Source: Acidobacteriota bacterium
GTDB lineage: Bacteria > Acidobacteriota > CAIWXX01
Length of the DNA: 45,570 nt
Assembly: GCA_016191015.1 (NCBI GenBank)
Contig: JACPPM010000016.1
Coordinates: 1-45,570 of the forward strand
Reading direction: 5' to 3'
Below the pieces are notes generated by a model that searched no databases, was not told the origin of the DNA, and saw only the letters and a list, made by a program, of their open reading frames with translations. The position numbers were made by a program, and so were the translations under genes. Positions 15,889 through 24,371 of this stretch are shown piece by piece (position 1 is the stretch's first letter; every line of letters starts with the position of its first letter).

Positions 15889-17175
15889 TCACACCTTCGA
15901 CGGATCGATCGGACTGACAACGCGCAGATCAGTCATCAGGTTGCCGGCCTCGCCTCCGCCACCCGGCCTGCGCATGTGAGGCCCACCGACGTCGTTCTCA
16001 AGGTCATCGGCTGAGGACTTTCCGGAGGTGTTTCCGACAACCGGCGTCTCTTCGTCATCCGCGCCCGTCTTCTTCGCGAACGCTGGGCCGACGAGGTCTG
16101 CCTGCTGCTGCGTGATCCCTCGAGGCCGGCCCGGGATGTGCCCGCGCGCACCGATGTCGTCTCCGCCGCCGTGTCCGGACATCGGATCATCAGAGGGCAG
16201 CTCCTCCCCGCCCGATTCCGATTTCGGTTGGTCATCCCAGGAGGAAATGAGCTTGTCGACAACGGCCATCGTGCTCTTGGTCGTCGAATGTTCTCCCCCG
16301 CCGCTCCCGGCGGACTTGATCTCCTTGTCCTTCTCCCTGTCGGTCTTCGGAGGCTGGCTCGTCGGGTGCGAAGGGGTATCGGGTGGATTCGGGGGGCCAC
16401 CGGGAGTCGCCGGCGCGCCGCCGGGACTCGTTCCCGGTTGGCGATCATGTCCTGGATGGGACCCGCCGATGTAGCCGCTTCCACCCTGGAAAATCGGACT
16501 GCCGCCACCTCCACCCGCACCTGGCGAGGTCCCCGTCCCCCCGCCGCCACCTGATCCTCCTGCGCCACCCAAACCAGTCAGAGTTCCACCTTGACCGGGC
16601 TGTGGTCCGATGTGCGGACCTCCTCCACCGGCCGGATGGGTCATGGACTCGGGATCCCTGTGGTCGAATTGCTGGGTGGGAGTGTACGTATCGGATTCGG
16701 GGGGCGACAGGCGGAACTCACCCGTCTCCCCGTTGACGACCGCTCTCTGTCCCGGTTGAAGCCCGAGTACGGTCTCAAGGCCCCGGATCTGAAAACGGCG
16801 AAACTCCTGCTCGTCGCGGTTCGCCGGCGTGATGATGGTATTCTCAAAACTTTTCCTGTAGTCCTCGAGAACTTTGTATCGATCGACCCATTGCTGATCA
16901 ATGCCGCCCTTCGGCCTGCCACCGGCGTGGCCATCGTGGTGGACCGTCATTGCAGGGAGATCTCCCTTCGCACCCGGCAGGGCCGAGGCCGGTGTCCTGA
17001 CGAGCTGCTGGAATGCACTGTCCCCCGGCAATCGTTCGAACTTGTCGCGGAACGCCTCCCGCCTTGTTCTCTGAATGATGCCTTTCTGGTTTTCGCCCAC
17101 TCGTTTGGTATCACCCGTTTTCGGTGCGCTCGTATCCGTCGCCGGAAATTGCTTCCCATGGGTCCCGACTTTCAT
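15889..17175 (-). CDS. Gly/Pro-rich hypothetical protein, about 428 residues
   Basis: ATG at 17175 chosen because GGGGGAGGTCGAGC precedes it; the frame is open 16 codons further up. Residues about 1-190 are charged and polar with a helical centre (WVDRYKVLEDYRKSFEN). Residues about 190-310 are low-complexity Gly with Pro, Ser and Thr. The rest is acidic and Ser/Gly-rich with a short conserved-looking helix (MAVVDKLISSWDD). There is no signal peptide or membrane segment. I recognise no family; the layout (helical head, flexible Gly linker, acidic tail) suggests a scaffold or an effector-like protein but that is only a guess. It lies 103 bases after the end region of the membrane protein gene, same strand. 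Confidence 0.65.
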   Translation of the reverse strand: MKVGTHGKQFPATDTSAPKTGDTKRVGENQKGIIQRTRREAFRDKFERLPGDSAFQQLVRTPASALPGAKGDLPAMTVHHDGHAGGRPKGGIDQQWVDRYKVLEDYRKSFENTIITPANRDEQEFRRFQIRGLETVLGLQPGQRAVVNGETGEFRLSPPESDTYTPTQQFDHRDPESMTHPAGGGGPHIGPQPGQGGTLTGLGGAGGSGGGGGTGTSPGAGGGGGSPIFQGGSGYIGGSHPGHDRQPGTSPGGAPATPGGPPNPPDTPSHPTSQPPKTDREKDKEIKSAGSGGGEHSTTKSTMAVVDKLISSWDDQPKSESGGEELPSDDPMSGHGGGDDIGARGHIPGRPRGITQQQADLVGPAFAKKTGADDEETPVVGNTSGKSSADDLENDVGGPHMRRPGGGGEAGNLMTDLRVVSPIDPSKV

Positions 17176-17278
17176 GCTCGACCTCCCCCGTGATCTACTG
17201 GGCAAGACCCGCGACACGCGCAAAACTACTAGTGACGGATGTCACCAGGGTTGCCGGCGCACCGCTGTTCGAGCGCTT

Positions 17279-18994
17279 TCACGGGTCGGCGGCGGATCGC
17301 GGCTTCAGGATGACGTAAGGTCCGAAGCGGGCCACGGTCTCGCATGTGCCATCCTCAAGCACGTCTCGTGCGAGCTCGCCGGACTGCAGAGTCAGGACAT
17401 CTCCGATCTCGCGCGCCGCCCATTTCTTCTTGAGCTCATCCCGAGCCTCGCGCGTAAAGAGGCGATCATAGGGGTTCGCTCCTTCCTTGATTTTTTGCGT
17501 CCTGAGCGGAATACACTTGATTCCGAAAGCAGCTTGTGCGTAGCCGCCGACCGCGACCGGACACCCTGTGATGATCACGCGTTCCCGGACACGCAGCGTT
17601 CCGAGCAGAGTGGCACCGTAAGCCGCGAATTCGTCGTAGAGATCATGACCGTTGCTACGGAATTTCCAGGGTACGACAATGGCCCGCTTCTGGAAGATGG
17701 CCGCGTTGATCGTCCAGTGGAGCAGTGAGAACGCGGGCAGCAGGAGGAGCGCGCGCAGGGCGGGTCTCTTCCAGCTTCGCCCCGTCGCATCGAGGAGAGA
17801 TTCGCATCCCCGGGCAGCGGCCAGGAGGATCAACGGGGTCGCGACCGCCCGCCATGGTGCGAGGAACCCGTAGTAGCCCGTCAGAGCACGATACTGATAA
17901 GAGACGACCGATAGGAGCGTCGTCACCCCTATGCAGACGGCAACGCAAGCGGGGAACAGCGCCGATCGGCCAGACTCCTCATCCGCGAAATCCCGCCCGG
18001 TGGTCCGGCGTCTTCTAACAACGGTGCCGGCGACGACGACCAGTATGAAAAACGAGTATTCGGACAGGATGGTCTGAGGCCGGAATCGGAACTGCTCGGG
18101 CAGGATCGCCGGCCCGGTTCGGTATGTGCTCGCAGCATCCAGGAGGGACATTCCATAGTAGATCCGGTAGGCGCGGAACGCCCCTATCGTCGCGAAGGAG
18201 AGAATCGCCGCGACCAGAACGGACAGCAGGATCAAGTGGATCGGGCGAGACCTGAGTCGTAGTGCGGTTTGAATCACGAACGCCGTGCCGACGATGAACG
18301 CAGGGACCACGTAGTAGGGATATACGAGTATAGCGACGAGGATCAAGGCGCCTCCGCAAAGCCCCCGCTTCATTGAGCTGCGTTGGCTGTAGAGCGCCCC
18401 GAGTCCGAGCCAGAAAAAACAGAAGCCGACCTCCTTCGGATAGAAAGGGACGTCAGAGAGGTAGGAGCTGAGCGGGCTGTTGATCCCGCGGTATTCTCCG
18501 AAATGTCGAGGCTCGTAGTAGTCGGTGGTCATGAGGAGCTCTGGCCGGGTGTCGGCCGGAGCGCTTACTACGGTTGTAGCAAACCAATGATAACCGGCGA
18601 GCCCGCCCCAGAGACCGGCGATGAGGATGCCGATGCACGAGGTCCTCCATCGTCCCGTGGCGAGGAGAATAAAAACCCCTGCGCACGCCGGGATGACGAA
18701 GGCACCGACAATGCCTGAGATCTTGTAGAGGTACATCGGGTGGAGGCTCGTCACCCTCGAAAGGATCGCCAGGAGGACGAAGTAGGCGGACCCGTAGCCC
18801 GAGGCGGCGGGGCCGGAAGGCGAGGCGAGAAACGCGTCGGTGCTGATCAGGCGGCTCGTCTGGTAGAGGTAATGGAGAGTGTCGTCGGTGTCGGCGGGAT
18901 ACCAGGTGAGGCCGGCGAGCGCATGTGGCAGACCGGCGATCAGCACTGCCAGCGCAAAGGCAATCCACGGAATCCGCGTTAGTATTCGCGACAA
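17279..18994 (-). CDS. Polytopic membrane protein, possibly GT-C glycosyltransferase-like
   Basis: 571 residues with about 11-12 hydrophobic segments. The first helix is followed by a periplasmic loop with WYPADTDDTLHYLYQTSRLI (about 31-50); an Asp-rich first loop is typical of GT-C lipid-sugar-dependent transferases (PMT/ArnT-like), which suggests but does not prove that fold. A C-terminal soluble part (about 480-571: VIITGCPVAVGGYAQAAFG ... VARFGPYVILKPR) resembles the closing domain seen in similar annotated membrane proteins. No sugar-pathway genes are adjacent, so the substrate cannot be inferred. Confidence 0.8.
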   Translation of the reverse strand: MSRILTRIPWIAFALAVLIAGLPHALAGLTWYPADTDDTLHYLYQTSRLISTDAFLASPSGPAASGYGSAYFVLLAILSRVTSLHPMYLYKISGIVGAFVIPACAGVFILLATGRWRTSCIGILIAGLWGGLAGYHWFATTVVSAPADTRPELLMTTDYYEPRHFGEYRGINSPLSSYLSDVPFYPKEVGFCFFWLGLGALYSQRSSMKRGLCGGALILVAILVYPYYVVPAFIVGTAFVIQTALRLRSRPIHLILLSVLVAAILSFATIGAFRAYRIYYGMSLLDAASTYRTGPAILPEQFRFRPQTILSEYSFFILVVVAGTVVRRRRTTGRDFADEESGRSALFPACVAVCIGVTTLLSVVSYQYRALTGYYGFLAPWRAVATPLILLAAARGCESLLDATGRSWKRPALRALLLLPAFSLLHWTINAAIFQKRAIVVPWKFRSNGHDLYDEFAAYGATLLGTLRVRERVIITGCPVAVGGYAQAAFGIKCIPLRTQKIKEGANPYDRLFTREARDELKKKWAAREIGDVLTLQSGELARDVLEDGTCETVARFGPYVILKPRSAADP

Positions 18995-19059
18995 GTCTCA
19001 GATCCCCCTGACGCAGTCACAGAGTTAACCGGTGGGAAGCGGCCAGATCATAGCAAAGA

Positions 19060-19271
19060 TCGGAGGCCAGGACCGCCGAAAAGTCGCAGAGCAGATCTCG
19101 GCGAGTCCTCTCCGGAGGAAACCGCAGATTTCCGCGCAGATTACGCAGACTCTTCCAGCATTCGACCGACGAACAACTTGCTCCTCACTCTCGGGTCGGC
19201 GCGAAGCAATCGGCGACATCTGCGATTCAATCTGTGAAATCTGCGGTTTCCGGGACTTTGCCGTAGCCTTG
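19060..19271 (+). repeat. Family A dispersed palindromic repeat, copy A2
   Basis: Contains perfect 16-bp terminal arms GGAAACCGCAGATTTC (19117-19132) and GAAATCTGCGGTTTCC (19236-19251) around a core shared with A1 and A3. Outside the arms, further sequence is also shared (GGGACTTTGCCGTAGCCTTG on the right; a GTCGCA...GTCC..CCGGAGG block on the left). It fills nearly all of the gap 18995-19314. Confidence 0.9.
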
Positions 19272-19314
19272 GGATCGGCGGTTGCGGACATGGACAATCG
19301 GGGCGGCGAGGCAT

Positions 19315-19923
19315 ATGCTCAATGACATCGTGATCGAGTCGTTCATCCCGCCCCTCGTTGCGGGGATCATGCTTGCCGCTGCGACGGGGCTCCGCGCGTT
19401 CCTGCCGCTGTGCATGCTCTCATGGGCAGCCTATCTGGACTGGATCCAGCTCGGTGGCTCGTTCGCGTGGCTCGACTCTCTCCCGGCGGTCGTTGCATTC
19501 ACTGCGGCGGTGCTGTTCGAGCTCGCGGGAGACAAGATCCCGGCTGTCGATCACCTGCTCGACTTCCTCGGCACCTTCGTCAAGCCACTGGCCGCGCTGG
19601 TCATCACGGCGGCATCGGTCTCCGACATCGCGCCGCTGTACGTGCTCATTGCCGCCATGATCGGCGGGGCGTCGATCGCCACCAGCGTTCATCTGGTGAA
19701 GGCGAAGGGAAGGCTGCTGGCCAATGCGGCCTCCTTCGGCCTCGCGGCCCCCGTCGTGTCGGTTCTCGAAGACTGCCTCTCCTTCACGATGGTGCTGGCA
19801 GCCATCTTCGTTCCGGTCGCGGCCATTCTTATTCTCGCTGGGCTGGGGTTCCTGTTGGTGCCGGTCATTCGAAGCAGGCGCAGGCAGAGCGCGCCGACCC
19901 GTGGCCCGGCGGGCAAAGGCTAG
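19315..19923 (+). CDS. DUF4126 family membrane protein
   Basis: ATG at 19315 with GGCGGCGAGG 5 bases upstream; 202 residues, about six hydrophobic segments. AAATGLRAFLPLCMLSWAA (about 20-38) and FELAGDKIPAVDHLLDFLG (about 62-80) are hallmarks of DUF4126. Function of the family is unknown. Its TAG overlaps the stop codon of the convergent radical SAM gene by two bases, so no terminator can lie between them. Family A repeat sits directly upstream. Confidence 0.88.
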   Translation: MLNDIVIESFIPPLVAGIMLAAATGLRAFLPLCMLSWAAYLDWIQLGGSFAWLDSLPAVVAFTAAVLFELAGDKIPAVDHLLDFLGTFVKPLAALVITAASVSDIAPLYVLIAAMIGGASIATSVHLVKAKGRLLANAASFGLAAPVVSVLEDCLSFTMVLAAIFVPVAAILILAGLGFLLVPVIRSRRRQSAPTRGPAGKG

Positions 19924-22157
19924 AGGCCGCCGAGGGGATCGCCGACTTCGTTATAGCGGATCTTCGCAATCGCGACACCGAATGCGAACGCAGCCAGATA
20001 GCGGAGGTCCCGCAGCATGTTGACGGCGAATCTGACAGGATTGATCCGGAACAGCCGACCCTTGCGGATGTTGGCGATGGTCTGATCCCAGTACTGCTGC
20101 AGTGGCTGGCGGCTCGTCGGGCGCCTCAGCGCAAGGAAATTCAGGCGTGCAAGCGAGCGTCTGAGCCGCCCTCCCTGACGCTGCAGCCCGGAGATCCCGG
20201 CTGCGGCGCGGCCCCAGGCACCTTCGCGAGAATCGATCTGTTGCTGGACAGCCCGGATCTGTTCGGCAACCTGCTGGAGTAGCCCCTTCGGATCGAACTC
20301 GCGGAGCCACGCGGTGAGCTGATCCAGGTGCTGACGGAATTCGAGCGTGTCGCGCCCGCGGAACTGGTGGAGCATGTCGATCAGTCGTTGGGTCATCTCA
20401 CGGCGATCCAACCCCTTGATGCCGACCAGCACGTTGACGATTCTGAGCTGCAGCTCCTTGACATACTCGAGTCTCTCCCGGCTTCTCGTGTGCGTCTGTA
20501 GCCAGACTTCCTCCATCTCCATGAGCATGCGCCACGTGGCGATGAGCTTCCTCGACATCTCGGGGATCCTGCGGCGCAGGTGGGCGAGTCGTCCTTCGAT
20601 CGGGATGCCGGGCCGGCGGGATGTCCGATCCTTGATGCGGACGAACCCTGCGATCATCGGGTGCTGTCCGTCGATGATCGAATGGCGAAACCACAGGTAG
20701 TTTTTGAAGATGTCCCAGTAGGTGCCCTCGTTGCTTCGCGCCAGCACCGCCTTCATGTTCTCAGTGCTGTAAAAAGAGTCCCATGCTTCGCGATAGGCCC
20801 GGTTCAGCTCGCCCGGCTCGAAGTTCGGGTGCCTGATTGTCTCTCGAAAGGAGTCGTAGTTGTTGTAATCCGGGTCCATGGCGACACCCTCACGCGACAT
20901 CCGGAGGTGGTCCATCGAGCCCGGGAGCGGCGTGAGGACGAAGAAGGATATGAGGTCGAGTTTGACCTCTTCCTTGAGCCGCTTGATGTCCTCTCGCACC
21001 GACTCGGGCGTGTCGTGAGGGAATCCGAGGATGTATCCGGAATGCGTGATGATACCGGCGTTGTGCCAGGCAGCAATGAGGTTTTTGAAATCATCCACAT
21101 CATTCTGTGTCTTTCCGGCGTCGGCGAGGTTCTTCGGATTGATGCTCTCCATGCCGATGAACACGTTCGAACAGCCGGCGGCCTTCGCCTTCTCCACAAA
21201 GCCGGGAATCTTGTACGAAAGCACGTCGACCTGCATCATGAACTGCACATCCATATGCTCGTCCCGGCGCAACTTGATGAGCCTGTCCATGATCGCTTCC
21301 CAGTTCTTATTCCGCGCAAAATTGTCGTCGGTGAAAAAGTAGAAGCGGACTCCGAGCTTGTGGTAATCCTCGCGGATGCGCGCTTCGATCAGATCCGCGC
21401 TCCGATGCCGCATCTTCCTCCCCTGCACGTTGATGATCGTACAGAAGGAGCAGTCGAAGGGACATCCACGTCCGGCATCGATCGTACCGAACCCCGAGTA
21501 GACGAACCGCCGCATGTATGTCCGGTTGACTCGCGGAATCGGCTTGAGGTACAGATCCGGCTTGGAATCGATCAGGTCATAGATCGGCTGAAGCTGGCCG
21601 CGCACCGCGTCTCCCAGGATCGCCTCCCAGGCCTCCTCGACCTCCCCCTTCACGATCGTCACGCCGCGATCGAGGAGCTCCTGGATGTCCGCCGGGACGG
21701 CGCCCACCATCGACAGCAGGCCGCTCACGTGAAAGCCCCCGATCATCACCGGAAGGCCGGCTTCACGGAACTGCAGCGCCAGATCTCGCGCCCGCACGAA
21801 CTGATTCGTCTGCACACCAGTCAGAGCGATCACGGTGCGGGTTCGTGACTGCCGGCGAGCCCGCCGGATAATCCTGTCGACTCGCACCTTCTGGACCGCC
21901 TCATCAATGATGATCGGATCCAGCTTCAGATTGCCGCCAAAAGCCTGCCGATTCGCCAGGTCCTCCGTCAGGCTGTACAAACACGACAGGGTGTTGCTTG
22001 GCAACACCCCGCGCAAATACCGAATGACGTATCCGTCGTTGTCGTACTTCGACGGTTTGATGAAGTAGATCCGGAGCCGCCTGATTGGGCGGTTCGGCAC
22101 ACCTACAGCCCCAGGCGCCTGCCGCAACGAATCCACTGGATCAGGAGAAACTGCCAT
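19920..22157 (-). CDS. B12-binding-type radical SAM protein
   Basis: 745 residues. Residues about 25-185 form the cobalamin-binding-like N-terminal part (RLRIYFIKPSKYDND; GLPVMIGGFHVSG), without the DxHxxG that would ligate cobalt. The radical SAM core begins with CPFDCSFC, giving cluster ligands Cys232, Cys236 and Cys239, followed by YFFTDDNFARNK, VFIGMESINP and HSGYILGFPHDTPESV, all typical of this superfamily (BchE/MiaB-like anaerobic enzymes). The C-terminal third (about 500-745) is helical and basic, with coiled-coil potential around WLREFDPKGLLQQVAEQI, and is unusual for the family. Substrate unknown; ladderane-, lipid- or cofactor-type methylation or rearrangement are all possible. Confidence 0.88.
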   Translation of the reverse strand: MAVSPDPVDSLRQAPGAVGVPNRPIRRLRIYFIKPSKYDNDGYVIRYLRGVLPSNTLSCLYSLTEDLANRQAFGGNLKLDPIIIDEAVQKVRVDRIIRRARRQSRTRTVIALTGVQTNQFVRARDLALQFREAGLPVMIGGFHVSGLLSMVGAVPADIQELLDRGVTIVKGEVEEAWEAILGDAVRGQLQPIYDLIDSKPDLYLKPIPRVNRTYMRRFVYSGFGTIDAGRGCPFDCSFCTIINVQGRKMRHRSADLIEARIREDYHKLGVRFYFFTDDNFARNKNWEAIMDRLIKLRRDEHMDVQFMMQVDVLSYKIPGFVEKAKAAGCSNVFIGMESINPKNLADAGKTQNDVDDFKNLIAAWHNAGIITHSGYILGFPHDTPESVREDIKRLKEEVKLDLISFFVLTPLPGSMDHLRMSREGVAMDPDYNNYDSFRETIRHPNFEPGELNRAYREAWDSFYSTENMKAVLARSNEGTYWDIFKNYLWFRHSIIDGQHPMIAGFVRIKDRTSRRPGIPIEGRLAHLRRRIPEMSRKLIATWRMLMEMEEVWLQTHTRSRERLEYVKELQLRIVNVLVGIKGLDRREMTQRLIDMLHQFRGRDTLEFRQHLDQLTAWLREFDPKGLLQQVAEQIRAVQQQIDSREGAWGRAAAGISGLQRQGGRLRRSLARLNFLALRRPTSRQPLQQYWDQTIANIRKGRLFRINPVRFAVNMLRDLRYLAAFAFGVAIAKIRYNEVGDPLGGL

Positions 22158-22207
22158 CCACTACCCAACTGTATGAAACGTAGCATGTGGGGCCACGGGG
22201 GTCAAGG

Positions 22208-22236
22208 TTGACACCATGACGCGGCCCTTCTACAAT
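22208..22236 (+). promoter_or_regulatory. Sigma-70-type promoter of the tRNA pair
   Basis: TTGACA at 22208-22213, 17-base spacer, TACAAT at 22231-22236. This is near consensus and ends 14 bases before tRNA-Lys. It also shows that the organism's primary sigma factor reads standard hexamers. Confidence 0.85.
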
Positions 22237-22250
22237 CCTCCTTTTTCGGC

Positions 22251-22324
22251 GGGCCGTTAGCTCAGCTGGTTAGAGCACCTGCCTTTTAAGCAGGGGGTCG
22301 CTGGTTCGAATCCAGCACGGCTCA
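22251..22324 (+). tRNA. tRNA-Lys (anticodon TTT)
   Basis: 74 bases fold as a full cloverleaf. Acceptor arm GGGCCGT/ACGGCTC has one G-T pair; the D arm is GCTC/GAGC. The anticodon arm is CCTGC-CTTTTAA-GCAGG with TTT at the centre; the T arm is GCTGG-TTCGAAT-CCAGC. The discriminator base is A. The CCA end is not encoded (the next bases are GGA), so it must be added by nucleotidyltransferase. Confidence 0.97.
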
Positions 22325-22341
22325 GGACCTGGTTTTACAGC

Positions 22342-22417
22342 GTCCCCATCGTCTAGAGGCCCAGGACATCGCCCTTTCACGGCGGTAACGGGGGTTCGAA
22401 TCCCCCTGGGGACGCCA
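22342..22417 (+). tRNA. tRNA-Glu (anticodon TTC)
   Basis: Acceptor arm GTCCCCA/TGGGGAC, anticodon loop CTTTCAC giving TTC (Glu), T arm GGGGG-TTCGAAT-CCCCC. The discriminator is G and CCA is encoded (22415-22417), unlike the neighbouring tRNA-Lys. Seventeen bases separate the two tRNAs, so they are almost certainly one transcript from the promoter at 22208. Confidence 0.96.
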
Positions 22418-22441
22418 TTGAACGAGATATTGTCAATGGGG

Positions 22442-22471
22442 CCGGTCTTCATGCGGAATGGCGAGGACCGG
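22442..22471. other. Imperfect hairpin downstream of the tRNAs
   Basis: CCGGTCTTC and GAGGACCGG can pair with one mismatch around a 12-base loop. No T-run follows, so a role as terminator is uncertain. Confidence 0.35.
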
Positions 22472-22508
22472 TCGCGCGGCGAGATCCCGCGGAATTCCTC
22501 AGAAGTGA

Positions 22509-22737
22509 GAAATGCAAAATGCAACGCAACTACTCAGGCAGGCTAACCACAGAAGGCACAGAACACGCAAAAGGCACAGAAGGAATGGGTGAAAAAGAGG
22601 TATCGAACATTTGTGACTTCTGCGCATTCTGTGCATTTTGTGGTGGGCTCCACCTGACCTGAGCAGGTACAATTCAGAATGCAGAATGAAGCTGTGCGAC
22701 GAAAGTTTTGCAATTTGCAATTTACATTTTGCATTTC
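22509..22737. repeat. Nested palindromic, MITE-like element (family C)
   Basis: Outer arms GAAATGCAAAATGCAA (22509-22524) and TTACATTTTGCATTTC (22722-22737) are inverse at 15 of 16 positions. Inside are inner arms built of CCACAGAAGGCACAG-type units (22546-22582) facing CTTCTGCGCATTCTGTGCATTTTGTGG (22617-22643). Base composition is more AT-rich than the surroundings. There is no transposase and no credible ORF. The remainder of the 22418-22891 gap shows only a weak hairpin. Confidence 0.75.
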
Positions 22738-22891
22738 TTCAGGGGGGGCGGGTGGCACAATCGCTCTGTTTGGTCGGAGCTGGTCGGCGTTGGGAGGAAG
22801 AGTCGCGCCAGCCGACAGTGGTGTCATGTTGATGCGTCGGACTCTGTCGGACGAGCACGGGGTCTCTGCCTAGCCACGAGCGGAACCTGAG

Positions 22892-24295
22892 ATGCGTCGA
22901 TTTTGGTCGGGTGAGGGAGGAGCGCGCGAGGTGCTCGTCATCTCCTACCCTCTCATCCTCAGCCACATGTCGTTTACGATCCAGACGTTTGTCGACCGGA
23001 TCTTCCTCACCTGGTACTCGTCCGAAGCCATCGCGGGCTCGATGACAGCGCTTTTCGTCGCGTGGGTCGTGATGGGGCTCTTCCTGGGCACCGGCGAATA
23101 CGTCGTCACCTTCGTCGCCCAGTACACCGGGGCGGGGCGCCCTGAGCGGATCGGGCCGGCGGTGTGGCAGGGGATCTACTTCGCGATCCTGGCGGGCCTC
23201 AGCCTGGCCGCCCTGGGCCCCCTGGTCGGACCGGTGTTCTCGCTCGCGGGTCACGCTCCGGCAGTGCGTGCCTGCGAAGTCACCTATGCGAGCATCATTA
23301 TCTACGGGGCCTGCCCGACTGTGATGATGGCAACGCTCTCAACCTTCTTCTCGGGCCGAGGAGAAACGCTGACCGTCCTCGCCGTCAACCTGCTCGTGAC
23401 GGCCGTCAACGTCGTCCTCGACTACCTCTGGATCTTCGGCCATGCAGGCTTTCCGCGCGCCGGTGTCGCGGGCGCCGCGCTGGCCACCGTTGCATCACAG
23501 GCCGTCGGAGCGGGGGTGTTTTTCGGCATCATGATGAGGTCCACATACCGGACCCGATTCGCGACGCTCGCCGGACGCGCACTCGACTGGTCCCTGTTCC
23601 GCCGTCTGTTGCGCTACGGCCTGCCGAACGGCCTTCAGTACACCGGTGAGATTTTCGCCTTCGCTATCTTCATGGTCCTGGTCGGAAGGATCGGGACCGA
23701 TGAGCTCGCCGCCTCCAGCCTCGCTTTCAACCTGAACATGCTCGTCTTCATGCCGATGATCGGCATGGGCGTTGGAGTCTCTTCGCTTGTCGGCCGGTAC
23801 CTCGGCGCGAACCGGCCGGAGATCGCGGAAAGATCCACCTGGTCGGCGTTTCGGATGAGCATGCTCTATATGACGCTCTGCGGAGCAGCCTACGTCTTCG
23901 CGCCCCGCCTCCTGCTCAGCCCCTACGCCGCCGGCGCCGATGCCGCGTCGTTCGCGCGACTCGAGCCGATCGCGATCGTCCTGCTCAAATTCGTCGCCCT
24001 CTATTCGATCTTCGACATGATGAACCTCATCTTCGCCTCAGGTCTGAAGGGCGCGGGGGATACGGTCTACCCGCTGGGGCTCAGCGTCTTCCTGTCGTGG
24101 GTAGCCATGCTGATCCCCGCGTATATCGCCTGCGTCCGGATGGGGGGCGGGGTGCTCATCGCCTGGACCGCAGCCAGCGCCTACATCATCCTCCTCGGGC
24201 TCCTCATCGTCCATCGGTTCCGCAAGGGCCGCTGGAAATCGCTCCGCGTGATCGAGCCCCACGGCGGCGAGATCGGCGAGGCGGCCGCCAGCTGA
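22892..24295 (+). CDS. MATE family efflux transporter
   Basis: 467 residues, 12 predicted transmembrane segments in two similar halves, the MATE layout. Family-typical segments include SYPLILSHMSFTIQTFVDRIFL at the first helix (with the conserved FVDRIFL), VNVVLDYLWIFG at the end of the first half and GLPNGLQYTGEIFAF at the start of the second. It would export organic cations, drugs or metabolites using an ion gradient. ATG at 22892 with only a weak upstream CCTGAG. It stands alone; the AsnC-EamA pair 76 bases downstream has its own promoter. Confidence 0.92.
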   Translation: MRRFWSGEGGAREVLVISYPLILSHMSFTIQTFVDRIFLTWYSSEAIAGSMTALFVAWVVMGLFLGTGEYVVTFVAQYTGAGRPERIGPAVWQGIYFAILAGLSLAALGPLVGPVFSLAGHAPAVRACEVTYASIIIYGACPTVMMATLSTFFSGRGETLTVLAVNLLVTAVNVVLDYLWIFGHAGFPRAGVAGAALATVASQAVGAGVFFGIMMRSTYRTRFATLAGRALDWSLFRRLLRYGLPNGLQYTGEIFAFAIFMVLVGRIGTDELAASSLAFNLNMLVFMPMIGMGVGVSSLVGRYLGANRPEIAERSTWSAFRMSMLYMTLCGAAYVFAPRLLLSPYAAGADAASFARLEPIAIVLLKFVALYSIFDMMNLIFASGLKGAGDTVYPLGLSVFLSWVAMLIPAYIACVRMGGGVLIAWTAASAYIILLGLLIVHRFRKGRWKSLRVIEPHGGEIGEAAAS

Positions 24296-24335
24296 CAGTC
24301 ATTCTGTATGGCCGGGCCGAGACGCGGCTTGCATC

Positions 24336-24371
24336 TTGACAAGCATGGAGGCCTGGTACTATACATATTGT
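24336..24371 (+). promoter_or_regulatory. Promoter giving a probably leaderless mRNA, with an overlapping dyad
   Basis: TTGACA (24336-24341), 18-base spacer, TATACA (24360-24365). The A of the ATG at 24372 falls exactly at the expected +1. No Shine-Dalgarno lies near that ATG. The imperfect dyad TACTATACAT-ATTGTATGGTA (24357-24377) covers the -10 and the start codon and is a candidate autoregulatory site. Confidence 0.65.

Noticed and set aside
15341-15979. 212-residue + strand frame across repeat B2
   Set aside because: It runs through repeats in all forms and has no similarity or ribosome site.
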